From the NCBI RefSeq assembly GCF_011397635.1, contig NC_064759.1, positions 20,236,428 through 20,300,427 on the forward strand: a stretch of 64,000 nucleotides of DNA, in the 5' to 3' direction. This document shows positions 12,801 through 24,444 of the stretch, in pieces. Every line of letters starts with the position of its first letter. Position 1 is the stretch's first letter. Under the pieces are notes generated by a model that was not told the origin of the DNA, searched no databases, and was given only the letters and a program-made list of their open reading frames with translations. The position numbers were made by a program, and so were the translations under genes. The stretch is from Epinephelus fuscoguttatus (taxonomy: Eukaryota > Chordata > Actinopteri > Perciformes > Serranidae).

Positions 12801-15800
12801 TGTGAGCAATATCCATAGACCAGCATCACAATCACAGACTGTAAGGGCAGTGGAGGAAGTACCAATCATAAAGTGCTATATGTGCTGGCAGTGACTCACA
12901 TGACGCATGCGGTCACACACAAATCACGCTGGCCAATGACAAACTCACAAGATGGCTTCATTCACAAAGTGCCGTCTGCTGTTGACTCACAGAAATGAAG
13001 ATGTTTAGGAGGTTCTCCAGAGTGGGGAGCTGAGGGATGAGCTTCTGCACCACTTTACTGAAGGCCTCGAAGATGGAGTGGTCGTAAATACTCGTCAAGT
13101 AAAAGCTGAATGAGAGAAAAAAAAAAAAAAAAAAAGGAGGAAGTGAATAAAGCAGTTACTCGCAGGATACACTTCTCACTTCCTTAAAATACATATGAAA
13201 GCAGGTAAAAATAGAAAGAGTCACAAGCTCACATGACAAACAGACACTGGATGATAGAAAGGAGCTGTTAAATCAAAGCCAGTTTCAGACACAGAAACAC
13301 AGAAATAAAAACACATTATTAGCAAAAACCTATCACCATATTTCAAAACTGGATACACATGACTTGTGGACTTTGGTTGCTTCGATATATAAATAAAAAG
13401 GTCAGACCCTGAAGCTAGTGGCCTGAGCCAAATGTCTGAATACACTTGGCAGAAGCTCAACTCTGCAATACATTACAGTGAGGAAAGCACCAGAGAGCCA
13501 CAAGGCAGAGCAAAAAAAAACCTCAGCTCCACTATATATCCGGAGCTGCTCTGGCTGTCTCACCGGAATAAACAACAATCTCACCCCACATAAAACACAG
13601 AGCAGTGTGTGCCAACATAGACCAAATGTCAACAGTAAAGCTGCGGCAGAGCTGACCGGGATCGGCCAGGACAGCCTGTTTAATGTTGTACACCACAAGT
13701 TTCTGCACAGTGAGTCAGGGCAAAGGCTATTAATGAGTAGTTTTATTTTTTGATTAGGGCTGCAAAACCAAAAATAATAAATATACACTGACAAACTAAA
13801 AAAAAAAAAGAAAAAATACAACATCTGAGGGGCTGAAACCAGAGAATTTTGGGCATTTTGGATTGATAGGAAACATTATATTGATTACCAAAAATGTTAC
13901 CAACCCTATTTGCTTAATTCACTAATCGGTCATTCTTCCAGCTCTATAACGAATAAAACTGTTGATGCCTTACAAAAATCATGTGATGAACGGCTATCAC
14001 AAATATGCCAAAGTTCAATTTATGAAGTCAACTTGTGAAAAGCAAACAAATCTTCACATTTAAAAGGTATACTATGCAAAATTCTTTGACCCACTAGAGA
14101 TGTGTGGTGGTGTATTTTTCTGCAGAGACTCTGCCCTCTGCCTGTATTTTCAGATCTTTTTGTTATTTTGCCGTGTTCAGGATGCTCCTGGGTACAGCAC
14201 GCAGGTGAAGTCTGGACTTTATAAGCAGCACGCATCCAAAAGAAAGTTACAAAAATCTCTGACACAGCACCAAGCAACACAAATAAAGTGAGGTGAAAAT
14301 ACCAAGCTGACAAAGCTATGGTTGGCTTAACTTTAATTCCCGCATAGTACACCTTTGAAGAGCATAGTATCTTAATCGAAAAATGACTTAAACAATGTCT
14401 TTAATCAATTAACAATACTGTCATGAATTAGCTTTCCGTCTGTTGAATAAACCAGGGGTAGGCAATCTACGGCCCCCGAGCCACATGTAGCTCGTAAGCC
14501 CCTCTCCAGTGGCTCCCTGTGGCTTTGACAAAAAAATAAATGGATATGAATAATGGTTATTTGTTAACATTTTAATTTTAATTCATCATTATTGTAGGTC
14601 TTAAGTGATTATGACATTGTCCAACTGTAAAAATGTGTAGCCAAATAAATCTGGACTGACTTTTTTATGGTTGTAACAAAGGTTTTAGGAGTCCAGATAA
14701 AAATGGATCCTTTTATTGCTATATTTGGGGTATCAGCCGAACAACTCCAAATTAACTCCTCAAAGTCAGGAATATTAACCTTTACTTCACTTTTGGCAAG
14801 ACGTCGTATTTTACTACTGTAGAAATCTCCTAAACCCCCGTCTATATCACTGTGGCTTCAGGATGTTATGGCCTTTGTTAAATTTGAGAAAATAAGTGAC
14901 AGGCTCCTCTGATAACTTCACTCGGAAACTTAAATTCTCTTTAATTCCATAACAACCCTGTCTTTTATTTTATTTATTTATATATACACATAAAATTTTC
15001 TTAAATCAATTAATTTGCTACAAATGTATTATTTACTATTTTTTATTTTTAGTTGATTTTTATTCTTCTATCTATAACCTTACCTTCTTTCTCTTTAACC
15101 ACACTTAATTTGGGGGTTTATTTACAACCGGACTATGTACACAACTATGTACAAACTTATGTCTGTTTTTTCCCCCATGCAGAGACCATTTTTATTGTTC
15201 CTGTTCCGTTTACAAAAAAAGGGGGATAGCACTTGTAATTCTCTGTTGAAATTGTTATAACATTTCATCAGCTGCAACGTGCGTCACATGTCTACAGCCT
15301 GGCACCTTTTCCTCTAAATTTTGCAGAACCTAAATAGCTGTGTTTAGTCTAGGTAGACCAACTATTAATTCCAAATCCAAAACAGGAAGAGTTTGATAGG
15401 AAAATAGAGAATTCAAATGTGGGTGGTTAGATTTGTTTGCTTTTACCACCGACACTGCAACGTTAAAGAACCAAATAATCATAAATATCCTACTGCAGAG
15501 GAGCCAACCTGTGGTAAAACATATTAATGAACGCTCATTTAGACCTGTTTGTAATGTTGATAGGCTAATTTAGACTTAATAGGTTTTGTTACCTCGTTTA
15601 TTATGAGGCTTAAAATGTTTGGTGGTTCCACAAAGTTATTTTTTTAGTCAAAACAGCTCTTCTAATATCAGTGGTTGCTGAACCCTGGACTAAGCCTTTA
15701 ATCAAGTAATCATTTTAGCTCTACTCGAGCCTTTTGAAGGGCTATTTCCTCAGGTTGCATGACGCAGCAATATTTTCAGAAAATAACAGACCAACAAATC

Positions 15801-18800
15801 TCCTACACTGGTGATGGCGTAAACGACTGTGTGGTGACACTGCAGAATATGGACCAAAACGACACACGTGTGCTTCAGCCTTGTTTCTATTTCTTAAATG
15901 TGTCAGACCTTAAGAATGTGAATCTTAACAGCTTTGGTATCTGAACCACAGGTCATTGTTTCCTCATTAGGAGGTCAGAGAGGAATCTCACAGTAACACT
16001 GAGAGTATGCAGGACACAGGCTACACCAACACAACTGAAAGTACAAGACTTATCAACCAATAAGCTTCTGCCCTGAACGACTGTGTCACACAAATAACTT
16101 CAAACACATGTCAGTTACAGTATGTGCTCTCGAGTTTATGCCGTCTCTTGTGTTACCACTGATGCACACACACTATCATATTTTGTCATTTACCATAACT
16201 CTGCTGCTCCAGGAAGTTTCATATCTTGATAACACTCTTCCTGAGAGATTAAATTACAAGTCATATGCCACTAATGGTGATGACGTTGTACTACATGTAC
16301 AGACTCAGCTGAGAAAAAAAAAAAAAAAAAAAAAAAAACAGCACACCTTACAGTGTTTATGAATGCAGCCTTATTCTCACTTTCAGACTTGACACAAATT
16401 TGATTCAGTGGGAGGTGTGACTAGCTGTTAACACCTACGCGTCTTGTGGAAGCACAAAGTTGTTTTAACTCAGGGAGTTGAACTGAATTGATGGATTTAA
16501 TTTTAACGAACTTACTTTTTATTTGCATCAAGGTAGGCTCCCACGATTGAAATTACACCAAACCAGGCCTACAAATTAATATAGAGTGAGCCTATTAATT
16601 CATCCCATCAAGCGAAAGACACATGAAGACATCTGGATTCTAGTTACATTCAAGTATAGCAACTTCAATTAAGTTAGCTTAGTAAACGGACTGAATTAGA
16701 AATTATTTTTGGAGGACATTTGAGGTTTCTGATTAGCTGCTGTACCTGTCAGAGCTTATTTCTAAACTGTGCCTTTCTTTTTGATCATATTTGGGTATTA
16801 AATCAGCTCAGCATGAAAAGTCTTACTGTACACACTTAATATTATAAAGTAAAAAAACAGCATTAGGTTTAAAGATTTGTAACATCAGAAATGTGGACTT
16901 TGACACAGAAGAGTTTGACTCATTTTGACAAAAATAAAAAATGGACAAATTAAATTACGTAAAATGTTTGTGGCAATTAAGAAAATTCAAATTTAAGGCT
17001 ACTTAATGACTTTAAAGGCTTAATAATTTGTTAATTTGAATTTAGGACCTTTTTAGACTCTTTAAGGACCTGCAGACAGACACCCCATGCTTTAGTGTAT
17101 TTTCATAATGGATTGAGTCATTGTTAAACAGAGTTCTAGTTTTGCCGCTCTAGGGTGCCTTGATTTTGCATCTTACCCATTCATGTAGACATTTGTCTCA
17201 CTTTGTGATAAAAAGCTTTACATGTTATATTAAGGGACTCAGATGTTAAGGAGAAAGAAAGAGAAGGGTCTATTTGCATGATTCTAACAGCCATGCAGTG
17301 ATGAGATAGGACAGCAAACTAAGATTAAACATGCATCAATAAAAGGTGTGTATGTTTTAGTCACAAACTCAATAGTAACTCTATTTACCAACATCTTCTA
17401 TGACTGCACAGGCAACAAGGATGAAATTATTTCTTCTTCAGTCTTGTTCAGATGTAGAAGTAAAATGATAGCATGTTAAATTAAGTGTACCTGAGATGCA
17501 GCTTTTCTAAGCTAGCGTCTGCCAGATCATCATTGGCTCTCTGATGGATGTCTCTCTGGGTCTCGATCTTGTGATCGTCTGAGAGGCCGTCCACTTTGTG
17601 GATGAACACCTCGAAGTTGATCTCTGGATTGACCCTGTAGGCCCGCGACACAGTGAGGTGAAGCCTGCCCAAGGCCTCCACGTAATCGTCCTATGAGGAA
17701 GGAAGGAAACATATTAATACACATGTGCAATACGTACATCTGTTTAGAAAGTGAAATCATAATACTGGGCATAAATGCATTACAAAAATCAAAACTTTAC
17801 GTAACAGTCCTTTTTTATGTCACAATTTTCTTTTATGAATGTATTAATGCACACAATCACCATATAATTAATCACCTTTTTTCTGTCATACTGTCAGCTG
17901 AGTTAAAGCATTTGAGAGCAAAACAATTAAAGCTGGAGTACGCAGATTTTTTTTCTTTGGTGTCACTGGGCAAAAATCCCATAACATTTGAGCATATTTA
18001 AATTCAAGTGAACACTAGACTTCTACACCTCTTGGCTCTGTTTTCAGGCTTTAGAAAATGTAGGCTGTGATGAGAGACTTTGGCCAATCACAGGTCATTT
18101 CAGAGAGAAGCATTCCTTTTGGCTGTACTACAAAGATGTGTGTGCACATCCCGTCAGATGGTGAAAGCCTGATTCAGTGGTGGACAATCCTGCAGGGAAA
18201 GTTGTTTTTCCAGCATTCGCAACAACTGCCTGCGCTGCAAAGCAACCCAAAAAGGGAGACAGAGTTGACAATAAACAAAATAAAACGTGTTAATCTTGGA
18301 GAAGTGTCTCTGAGATGAACAGAAATTGTTGCTATGGATTAGCTTTCTGCTAACAAGAGCCAAAGACTCAGGGTTGCAGCTTCAAGTTTATGTTTATGTA
18401 GCTAATGTTAGCTAGAGCCTCGAATCACAGTGTGTCAGCTGTCCATACAGCGTACAATAAAACATATGATTAAATACATCAATGGGTACATCATACATCA
18501 CTGGGTAGCTGAATGGAGTGCGTGCATGTGCCCATGGTTGTCAGAAAGAGAGAGAGAGAGCTGCAGGTGTTTTCAAAATCTGTTGTTTTTCTGCCTTTTC
18601 CAGATTTCTGCCTACCCCTGCTTTAAGCCTCTTTTGACCTTTAGATACCTCAAAATTGCATGTGACTTTCTTCTGCCTTTATGAACCTGGTAAAGAGCCC
18701 TTTTAAATACTTGAGTCCAGCGAAGGATTATACTTAACACATAACCTACAATTACATCTACGCCACAGCTAATTCCTGTTAGTTGATGAACAGGAAAGTC

Positions 18801-21800
18801 AACACACACACACTGCCTTTTCAAAGTGTTACAGAGACAACACAAACACAATCATGTGTTGCTCCAGGACAGGGAGGTGTACGCTCTCATCAGCTTTAAA
18901 CCAGGTATGAGGAAATATACTGCTGCGCTATCTTCCAAAACAGCAGGAGAAAAACAAGTCTCCTCCGATATCGCCGTGTGACCAAACTGCTGAGACTAAT
19001 TGAATCTGATGCAACTCTCTGAGTACAAATAAACCCTGCAATCAGATCAGCTGTGGCTAACATCCTAGTTGAGATTAGTTCTTGAAAGCACTTAGAGCAC
19101 TGGCATCAAAGCCACGGCATGTAATTGTCTTTTTTCTGGCTATTCTGGCTGTCCATCACTGAGTTCACTCTCAAGGTCTTTTACTGGACCTAACAGTGAG
19201 CTTTATGTGTGCAGCTTTACCTTGATGACACAGAATGTGTGTTGAAGTGAGTCTGAATATAGTCAGATGTTGTATTATTACAATTAAAAACCCCGTCAGT
19301 GACAAGATAAACACTTTCTGTTCTTCACCTGAGCATCAATGACAAATATCAACGCCCCGGTTCCTCTGAAGATCATCTCATAGTCGAAGGTGGGGTCGAA
19401 GAAGTCCACCTGACCTGGGAAGTCCCAAATCTGGAAGTTGACAAAGGAGCTGCTGGAGATGTCGTCCTTGTAGATCTTGTTGGTGCTCTCCAGAAACAAG
19501 GTCTCATTGGGAGACATTTTGTGGAACACCACCTGAAATCAGAGTTGTTGTAATGTTTATGTGGAATAAATGCAGATGACATGTGTTGGGGATTTTGTGT
19601 GGGTAACTTGAAGTCCTTAAATAATAGTTTATACTGGATACAAAATAAAAATTGTCCTAAAAGCTGGTATTTTATCACAGGCAGGTAACAGTTTCAACAC
19701 TGCTATGTAATTTCCAGATAAACCTTTAGCCAAATGAACATGGCAACAGTGGAAGAGCAGGTTATGAGTTTATTTTCAGACTTACGGAAACTACAGTTCC
19801 CTAAAACTGCTGGTGACGGTAAAATCTCATAAATATAACCACACTGAGCCCAGGTGACGCTTGAAAATAACAACATAGACAAATAATCAACTTGGAGATA
19901 TTATATAAAGTTTTACAGACAGACTTTATCGAAGGTACTCATTATGGAATTTACATATCAGTCAATTTAATATTTTGTTTTTATTTTTTGCCACTCCAAG
20001 ATTTGTTTAAAAATGTATTTGGCATCTATGTACAACCAAGAGACTCATTTTAATGGACTGTAAATCATTCTCACTACCGTGTTTTCTAAGGTGGATCATA
20101 CAGATTTTTAAAAATGAAGTTTATAAGTTCAAATTCCCTGAAAGTTAATTTTCCGACATACTGCGATGCACCTTCAGTGATTAGTCTCATTTCAACTTAT
20201 GCTTTTGCTTGGTTTTAATGTTTGTTAAATGACTGTTAAACTTGTGTTAAATAGCTGAGACTTAAAACATTTTGTTAAACACTTTTTAACACATTATTTG
20301 CCTGTAAAATTATGACAAATATTGAGCATTTAATAATACAGCAAATATATAATAACTTTATATACTGACTACAATCTTTGAACGTGTTTTTAGGGGTTTC
20401 TTTACTACACAGCTGGTGATTTACTGTAAATGACTTTCTTCCTTTACGCTATAATTCAAGCACAAAGGCATAACTCTGGCGTCACATGCAGAGCAAGAGA
20501 GAAAAGGCCAAGACATTGCAGACTCACTCTGATGTAACTCACATCACTCAACATTCAGCATTTTATAGCTGCGTGCTTTCAAACAGCAGACAGCAGCTGT
20601 AAAGTAAAGTGTGATTAAGGGTTGATCAAGGTCTTGGTCCACTGAATACAGTTACAGGAGGAAAATAAGTTGCAGGGGGTGACAGCGGTGGACCTGGGAG
20701 TGTTCTCCCCAGCACTGCCATTTTAAAACAGTTTGTGGGCCACTGAGGTCACAGGCCAATGAACCAGCAAAAAGCCAAATCACATGTTTTTCAGCCCAGA
20801 CCGGAGGCTTACAGGAGAACATTAGTCTGAGACTTGACGGTGTGTGGATTCCTGCAAAACAGTACGAGTGTGTGCTTCAGTTCAGAAAACTGCCATTTAC
20901 TTTTGTTTCTTCTGTGTGTAGGATAAGCTCCTGGTGAGTCACGCTATATCCAGCCTGACTCTACGTCCCACTTGGATTTTAACATAAATAATAAAATATC
21001 ATAGACGGCAAAACTGCATCTCATCTATTATTTAACCGCAGTGCCCGTCTGAGAGCGGTTGACTTGAAAAATATAACTGAGACAGCCAACCTTGCTGTAA
21101 ATGTTGGCTGGATCACAAAATAGAAAAGGCATTTGTATCAGAGAGGCAGACCAGCTGGGCTCCAGGTTTACTGCATGTCAGTTGGTTTTGATAATTTGAT
21201 TACTTGCACATTTGTTAGGGACGTCACACTACTAAAGTACAATACAAATTAGGACTTATAACTTTGTGGCCATGACTTGTAGAGGGGCCCTGTGTCATAT
21301 TCTAATTCTAAGAGCTTTATTACTGTAGTTAATATTGTGTTCACGTGGTGCATGTTGCTAATCAATCAAATTTACACAAATGAACACAAAATAAATGTTA
21401 CTGCAGTACAGAGGTCAGGTTTTTGCTGCAGTTTTTATAGCAGAGGTAGACCATCTCAACTAAAAACAGGCCATTGCCACTAAGTTTGGCAAATGATACA
21501 TTAAAGGAGCAATGTGTGGATTTAGTGGCACCTAGGGGTGAGGACTGCTCATTGCAACTAGCTGAAACTTCTTCCATGTGCCAAGAGTGAGCTCCTGGTT
21601 AGGATTCCTTCAGTTTTCATTGTTAAGGAGGTATTTACTGGGAGCCGAATTATCCACAGAGGTCTCCTCCTCTCCAAAAAAAAACGTACCCAGTGATTTA
21701 AACTGATAAAAATACTGAATAAAGCAAGTTTTACTTTAAAAATCTGTGTTTTTCCAATGGTATCTGGCACAGCGGAGGGGCCATTTACTACAGTGGTTGA

Positions 21801-23502
21801 TGTGAATATGCGGCTGGCCCCATCCAAAGCCAGTATTTTGTTTGTCTTTACTGGCCTACTGTGGAAACATGGCGCAAAACACTGACTCCGCAGACGAGGA
21901 CCCACTCCGTATGTAGATACAATTGACTTATTTTAACCTCCTGAGACCCGAACTTTTGTTTGGTATGCATTCTTAATTTCTCCTAACTATTTGGGATCAG
22001 TAGAACCCGATAAGTACAAAAAACGAAAGTCCCAAAGTCTTCAAAAGAGTACTTACTGATTGATAAGCAGTGTCTTGGCTTGTTACAGTTGCTAAAATTG
22101 GTCAAATTTGTTGCCAAATCAAACTACAACCATTATTAATCATAAAAAAATAAGTTTCAACCATAAAATGTGATCAGGTTTCGGACCTTGTCCACTTTTG
22201 TGTTGGCATCGGCTGCAGATTGACTTTGCTTGGAGATGGCTACCATCTTGTTTTTTCACACATTAGTGTATTGTGCTCTTACTGCCACTAGATGGCAGAA
22301 AAAAAAGTGTCCATGAACGAGGACAACAGGTCTAAGTTAAGTAGAATAAGGTATAAGGTCAAGTAAACCTAAAATGTGATGTGCTCATGCAAGGACGCAG
22401 GGTCTCAGGAGGTAAAGGTAACAAAAACACATTGATTCTTATTGTTAGGTAATACTAAACTAAACATACTGATTATATGATATTAAATTTTTGCCAATAT
22501 AGCCCCCAAAATCGTACACACCGTTCCATTAAACTATAGGGAAAAACAGAGGTGCTTTTCCCACAGCAGAAGCCATATATGTAATGAGTGTGGCTGTTGT
22601 TTAGGCCTTCATGCACTAAGCACATTGATCACAAGACGAGTTGTGTCAGGATCTTGGTGGTTTACTGCCACAGCTATAACTTTTTCAATGAGAGACCTTG
22701 GGAGCCCTGATAGCTCTGGATTTAATGCAGGCCACAGGGCACATATTGCACACGGGGCAGTTGATGGTGGGGGGTCAGCAGGGGCCTCCTGACTCATTAA
22801 TCCAGCCATGTTTAAAGTTAATGAGCATGTTGTCCTGGCTGCAGGTGCTATGACGGATGCAGTGATTTAACACAAAGTGTTATGACTTGCAGAATGGAAG
22901 GTGTGGTCGGGTTGCAGTCATGTGAGATCTACACATCAGACCTGCCCAATGCCTCACAGCTGGGTGGGACTAAGATATATTTGGCATGTTGGATAAGTTG
23001 TTAACCAAACAGTCACATGCTTTGTGTCCATGTATCAATACAGATGCACCGCGCGTCTGCTGTCCACCTGGTTAATAATTTACTGCTACAGCTACACTAG
23101 CGTTAGCTAACACTGAAGGCTAACTGCTTGTTAGCTGCAGGAAAGAGGGGTTTTAATTTCAGCTCTCACACTCTCGTGTAGCTAGACATGTTATCTGCTG
23201 GTTCATAGCTATCATCACCAACTCGCTAGCTATTTTGGCTAACGTCCCATTTAGTTGCGTGCAGCAGGGGGAAGGCGCCGCTCGCCTCGAGAGGCTAATA
23301 GTTCACCATCTCTGCCTACCTTCTGTATGGATGATTTGCCACTTCTCCTCAAACCCATTAGCAGGATTCTCGGTTTGGTGTCGGACGGCGCCGGGCTGTC
23401 CTCAATGTCGGCCTCCTCTTCACCATAGCCGAAATCTTTGGGGAACGAGTCCGCAACCCCGTAGCTGTCAGCCAGCTGTTCCACCTCGTACTGAATCGAC
23501 AT
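6880..23502 (-). CDS. rragc: Ras-related GTP-binding protein C (RagC), complete, 7 coding exons
   Basis: Coding exons in transcript order: 23502-23320, 19532-19329, 17690-17491, 13105-12991, 10734-10592, 10230-10082, 7034-6880. They total 1149 bp, or 382 residues plus TAG; human RagC is 399. All junctions are GT-AG and frame-consistent, and the AGC serine codon is split across introns 3. RagC pairs with RagA or RagB on the lysosome and, when bound to GDP, helps recruit mTORC1 in response to amino acids. Visible motifs are the P-loop GLRRSGKS (residues 50-57), the G3 region WDFPGQ (97-102) and HKVD (160-163). These are followed by the roadblock-type C-terminal domain containing [19 protein letters not shown]. 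The N-terminus ([15 protein letters not shown]) and the C-terminal NGTPRNTV identify RagC rather than RagD. The gene is head-to-head with mycbp. Its introns are crowded with MITEs. Whether this is one of two teleost duplicates cannot be told from the window. Confidence 0.97.
8686..8812 (+). mobile_element. tRNA-derived SINE, truncated
   Basis: GTAGCTCAGT (A-box-like) is followed by a perfect B box GGTTCAAGTCC at 8732-8742. It continues CCATGGGGACCAAGTATGGGGTGTG into an AT-rich tail (AAATAATAATAAT). The body is shorter than the usual teleost element. It lies in rragc intron 6. Confidence 0.75.
8813..9775. mobile_element. Non-autonomous DNA element with TTCCGATTCC inverted ends
   Basis: GTTGTTCCGATTCCAAT at the left and its inverted relative ending GGAATCGGAAGTTC at the right bracket about 960 bp in rragc intron 6. 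Target duplication not resolved. Confidence 0.45.
10845..12115. mobile_element. Remnants of an ATATCG/GTATCGTG-type element family
   Basis: Segments near 11355-11400 and 12056-12115 (GGGCCTCTGGTGATTC) resemble both ends of the element at 48327-48890. They are separated by the clean hAT insertion at 11552-12047. The outer limits are uncertain. Lies in rragc intron 4. Confidence 0.4.
11552..12047. mobile_element. hAT-type MITE with perfect 8-bp target duplication
   Basis: Ends CTGTGGTTTTTAAA and inverted CAGTGGTTTTCAAA. GGTTAGGG directly flanks both sides (11544-11551 and 12048-12055), identical in all 8 positions. The element is 496 bp, non-coding, in rragc intron 4. Confidence 0.9.
14064..14354. 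mobile_element. TTAA-type MITE, GGTATACTATGC family
   Basis: Left end AAGGTATACTATGCA after TTAA (14060-14063). The right end is CGCATAGTACACCTT followed by a mutated TTGA. The internal sequence (CACTAGAG, TCTGCAGAGACTCTG) matches the copy at 28332-28647 in opposite orientation. Lies in rragc intron 3. Confidence 0.8.
14453..15687. mobile_element. hAT-like non-autonomous element, 1.2 kb
   Basis: It starts CAGGGGTAGGCAATC and ends inverted CAGGGTTCAGCAACC. Flanks GAATAAAC (14445-14452) and GACTAAGC (15688-15695) agree at 6 of 8 positions. The interior is AT-rich with no intact transposase frame. Lies in rragc intron 3. Confidence 0.7.
17931..18622. mobile_element. TTAA-type MITE, AGCWGGRGTASGCAGA family
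   Basis: TTAA at 17927-17930 and 18623-18626 brackets 692 bp. The left end AGCTGGAGTACGCAGA and inverted right end AGCAGGGGTAGGCAGA match at 13 of 16. Lies in rragc intron 2. Confidence 0.85.
21505..22528. mobile_element. TTAA-type MITE (outer), interrupted by a second MITE
   Basis: TTAA at 21501-21504 and 22529-22532. The ends AGGAGCAATGTGTGGATTT and inverted TGGAACGGTGTGTACGATTT are related. The body is split by the element at 21937-22412, after which the same family sequence resumes (GGTAACAAAAACACATTGATTC). Another copy of one end lies at 25381. Lies in rragc intron 1. Confidence 0.8.
21937..22412. mobile_element. TTAA-type MITE (inner), CCTCCTGAGACCC ends
   Basis: The termini CCTCCTGAGACCC (21937-21949) and GGGTCTCAGGAGG (22400-22412) are perfect 13-base inverted repeats. 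They are flanked by TTAA (21933-21936) and TAAA (22413-22416, one mismatch). Length 476 bp. Confidence 0.85.
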
Positions 23503-24444
23503 TTTGACCTAACGACGGTCGCTTCCCCTCTTCCCCCCCTTACTTGTCGGTCGCTGCACCCGTGTTTGTATCACACCAAGACAAACTAACGTTACACAGT
23601 GAAATCGTTTATCAATAATGCCCTGGCTACTTGGAAACACCGAGCGTGATCCCACACATTTCCTTAGGATTTCCTCTCCCCTGAAAAAAACTCACCCTTT
23701 GTTCCCACCCCTTGATTCTGATTGGCTGTCGGAATTAAAACACGAAAAGTGATTGGTCGAACCGCCTGTCACTCTACTGAGGTTTGTCGCTGTCACCTGA
23801 CTAGTACTCAGACCTGTTTTGTGACCTATCACCCGAATAAGTGGTAAATACACACTCTTTGCGCAGCTGTCTTAAGCCGTTTGAGTTTGTAACAACAACA
23901 TATCATTTATATATTTTTATTTTCTGTAAAATAAGTAACATTTGACGACGTTTATTATTAAATTATTTATTATCAAATAGAAAGTAGGCAGCGCTGGTGT
24001 TCTGCGATATCACCAGCAGATGGCGGCAGACATCCATTTCATAAAGTGTACGCGTTCATGGTCTTCTTAAATTGTCGGATCTAAAAGCGTCTATAACTTG
24101 CAAGCACTCATTTCAACTCAAGAACATAGGATGTACTTTGTTATGAGGCAAATATGAGCTAGATGGCTAATTAGTTAGCTTTGCGTCTCTATCCGAGCCA
24201 TAGCCACGACTTTATGATTTTTAATCATGTGTCATGACTTTTGCTCTGCTTGTGTTCGGTGCATGTTCTTTACGAGGCACACCTGAAGGCAGCAGACCCG
24301 TTGCATGGACGATGGTGATGAACCAAACGAAACTTAACTTTTCGGGCGGTTTGTCGGCGTTTCTAAACAAGGTTTGCGGTGGAAACCGGTACTCGTAAAT
24401 ATTGTATCTTTCAGAAGAAAGTCAGCTTCACAGCCCACATCATT
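23503..24444. promoter_or_regulatory. Divergent promoter region between rragc and mycbp
   Basis: The two start codons are 942 bp apart and face away from each other. The region has no TATA box. ATTGG (CCAAT on the rragc strand) occurs at 23721-23725 and 23752-23756, 31 bp apart, or three helical turns. ATGGCGGC, a YY1-type word, lies at 24020-24027, nearer mycbp. The segment 23250-23560 is relatively GC- and CpG-rich. Transcription starts are not visible and are inferred to lie within this interval. Confidence 0.7.
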
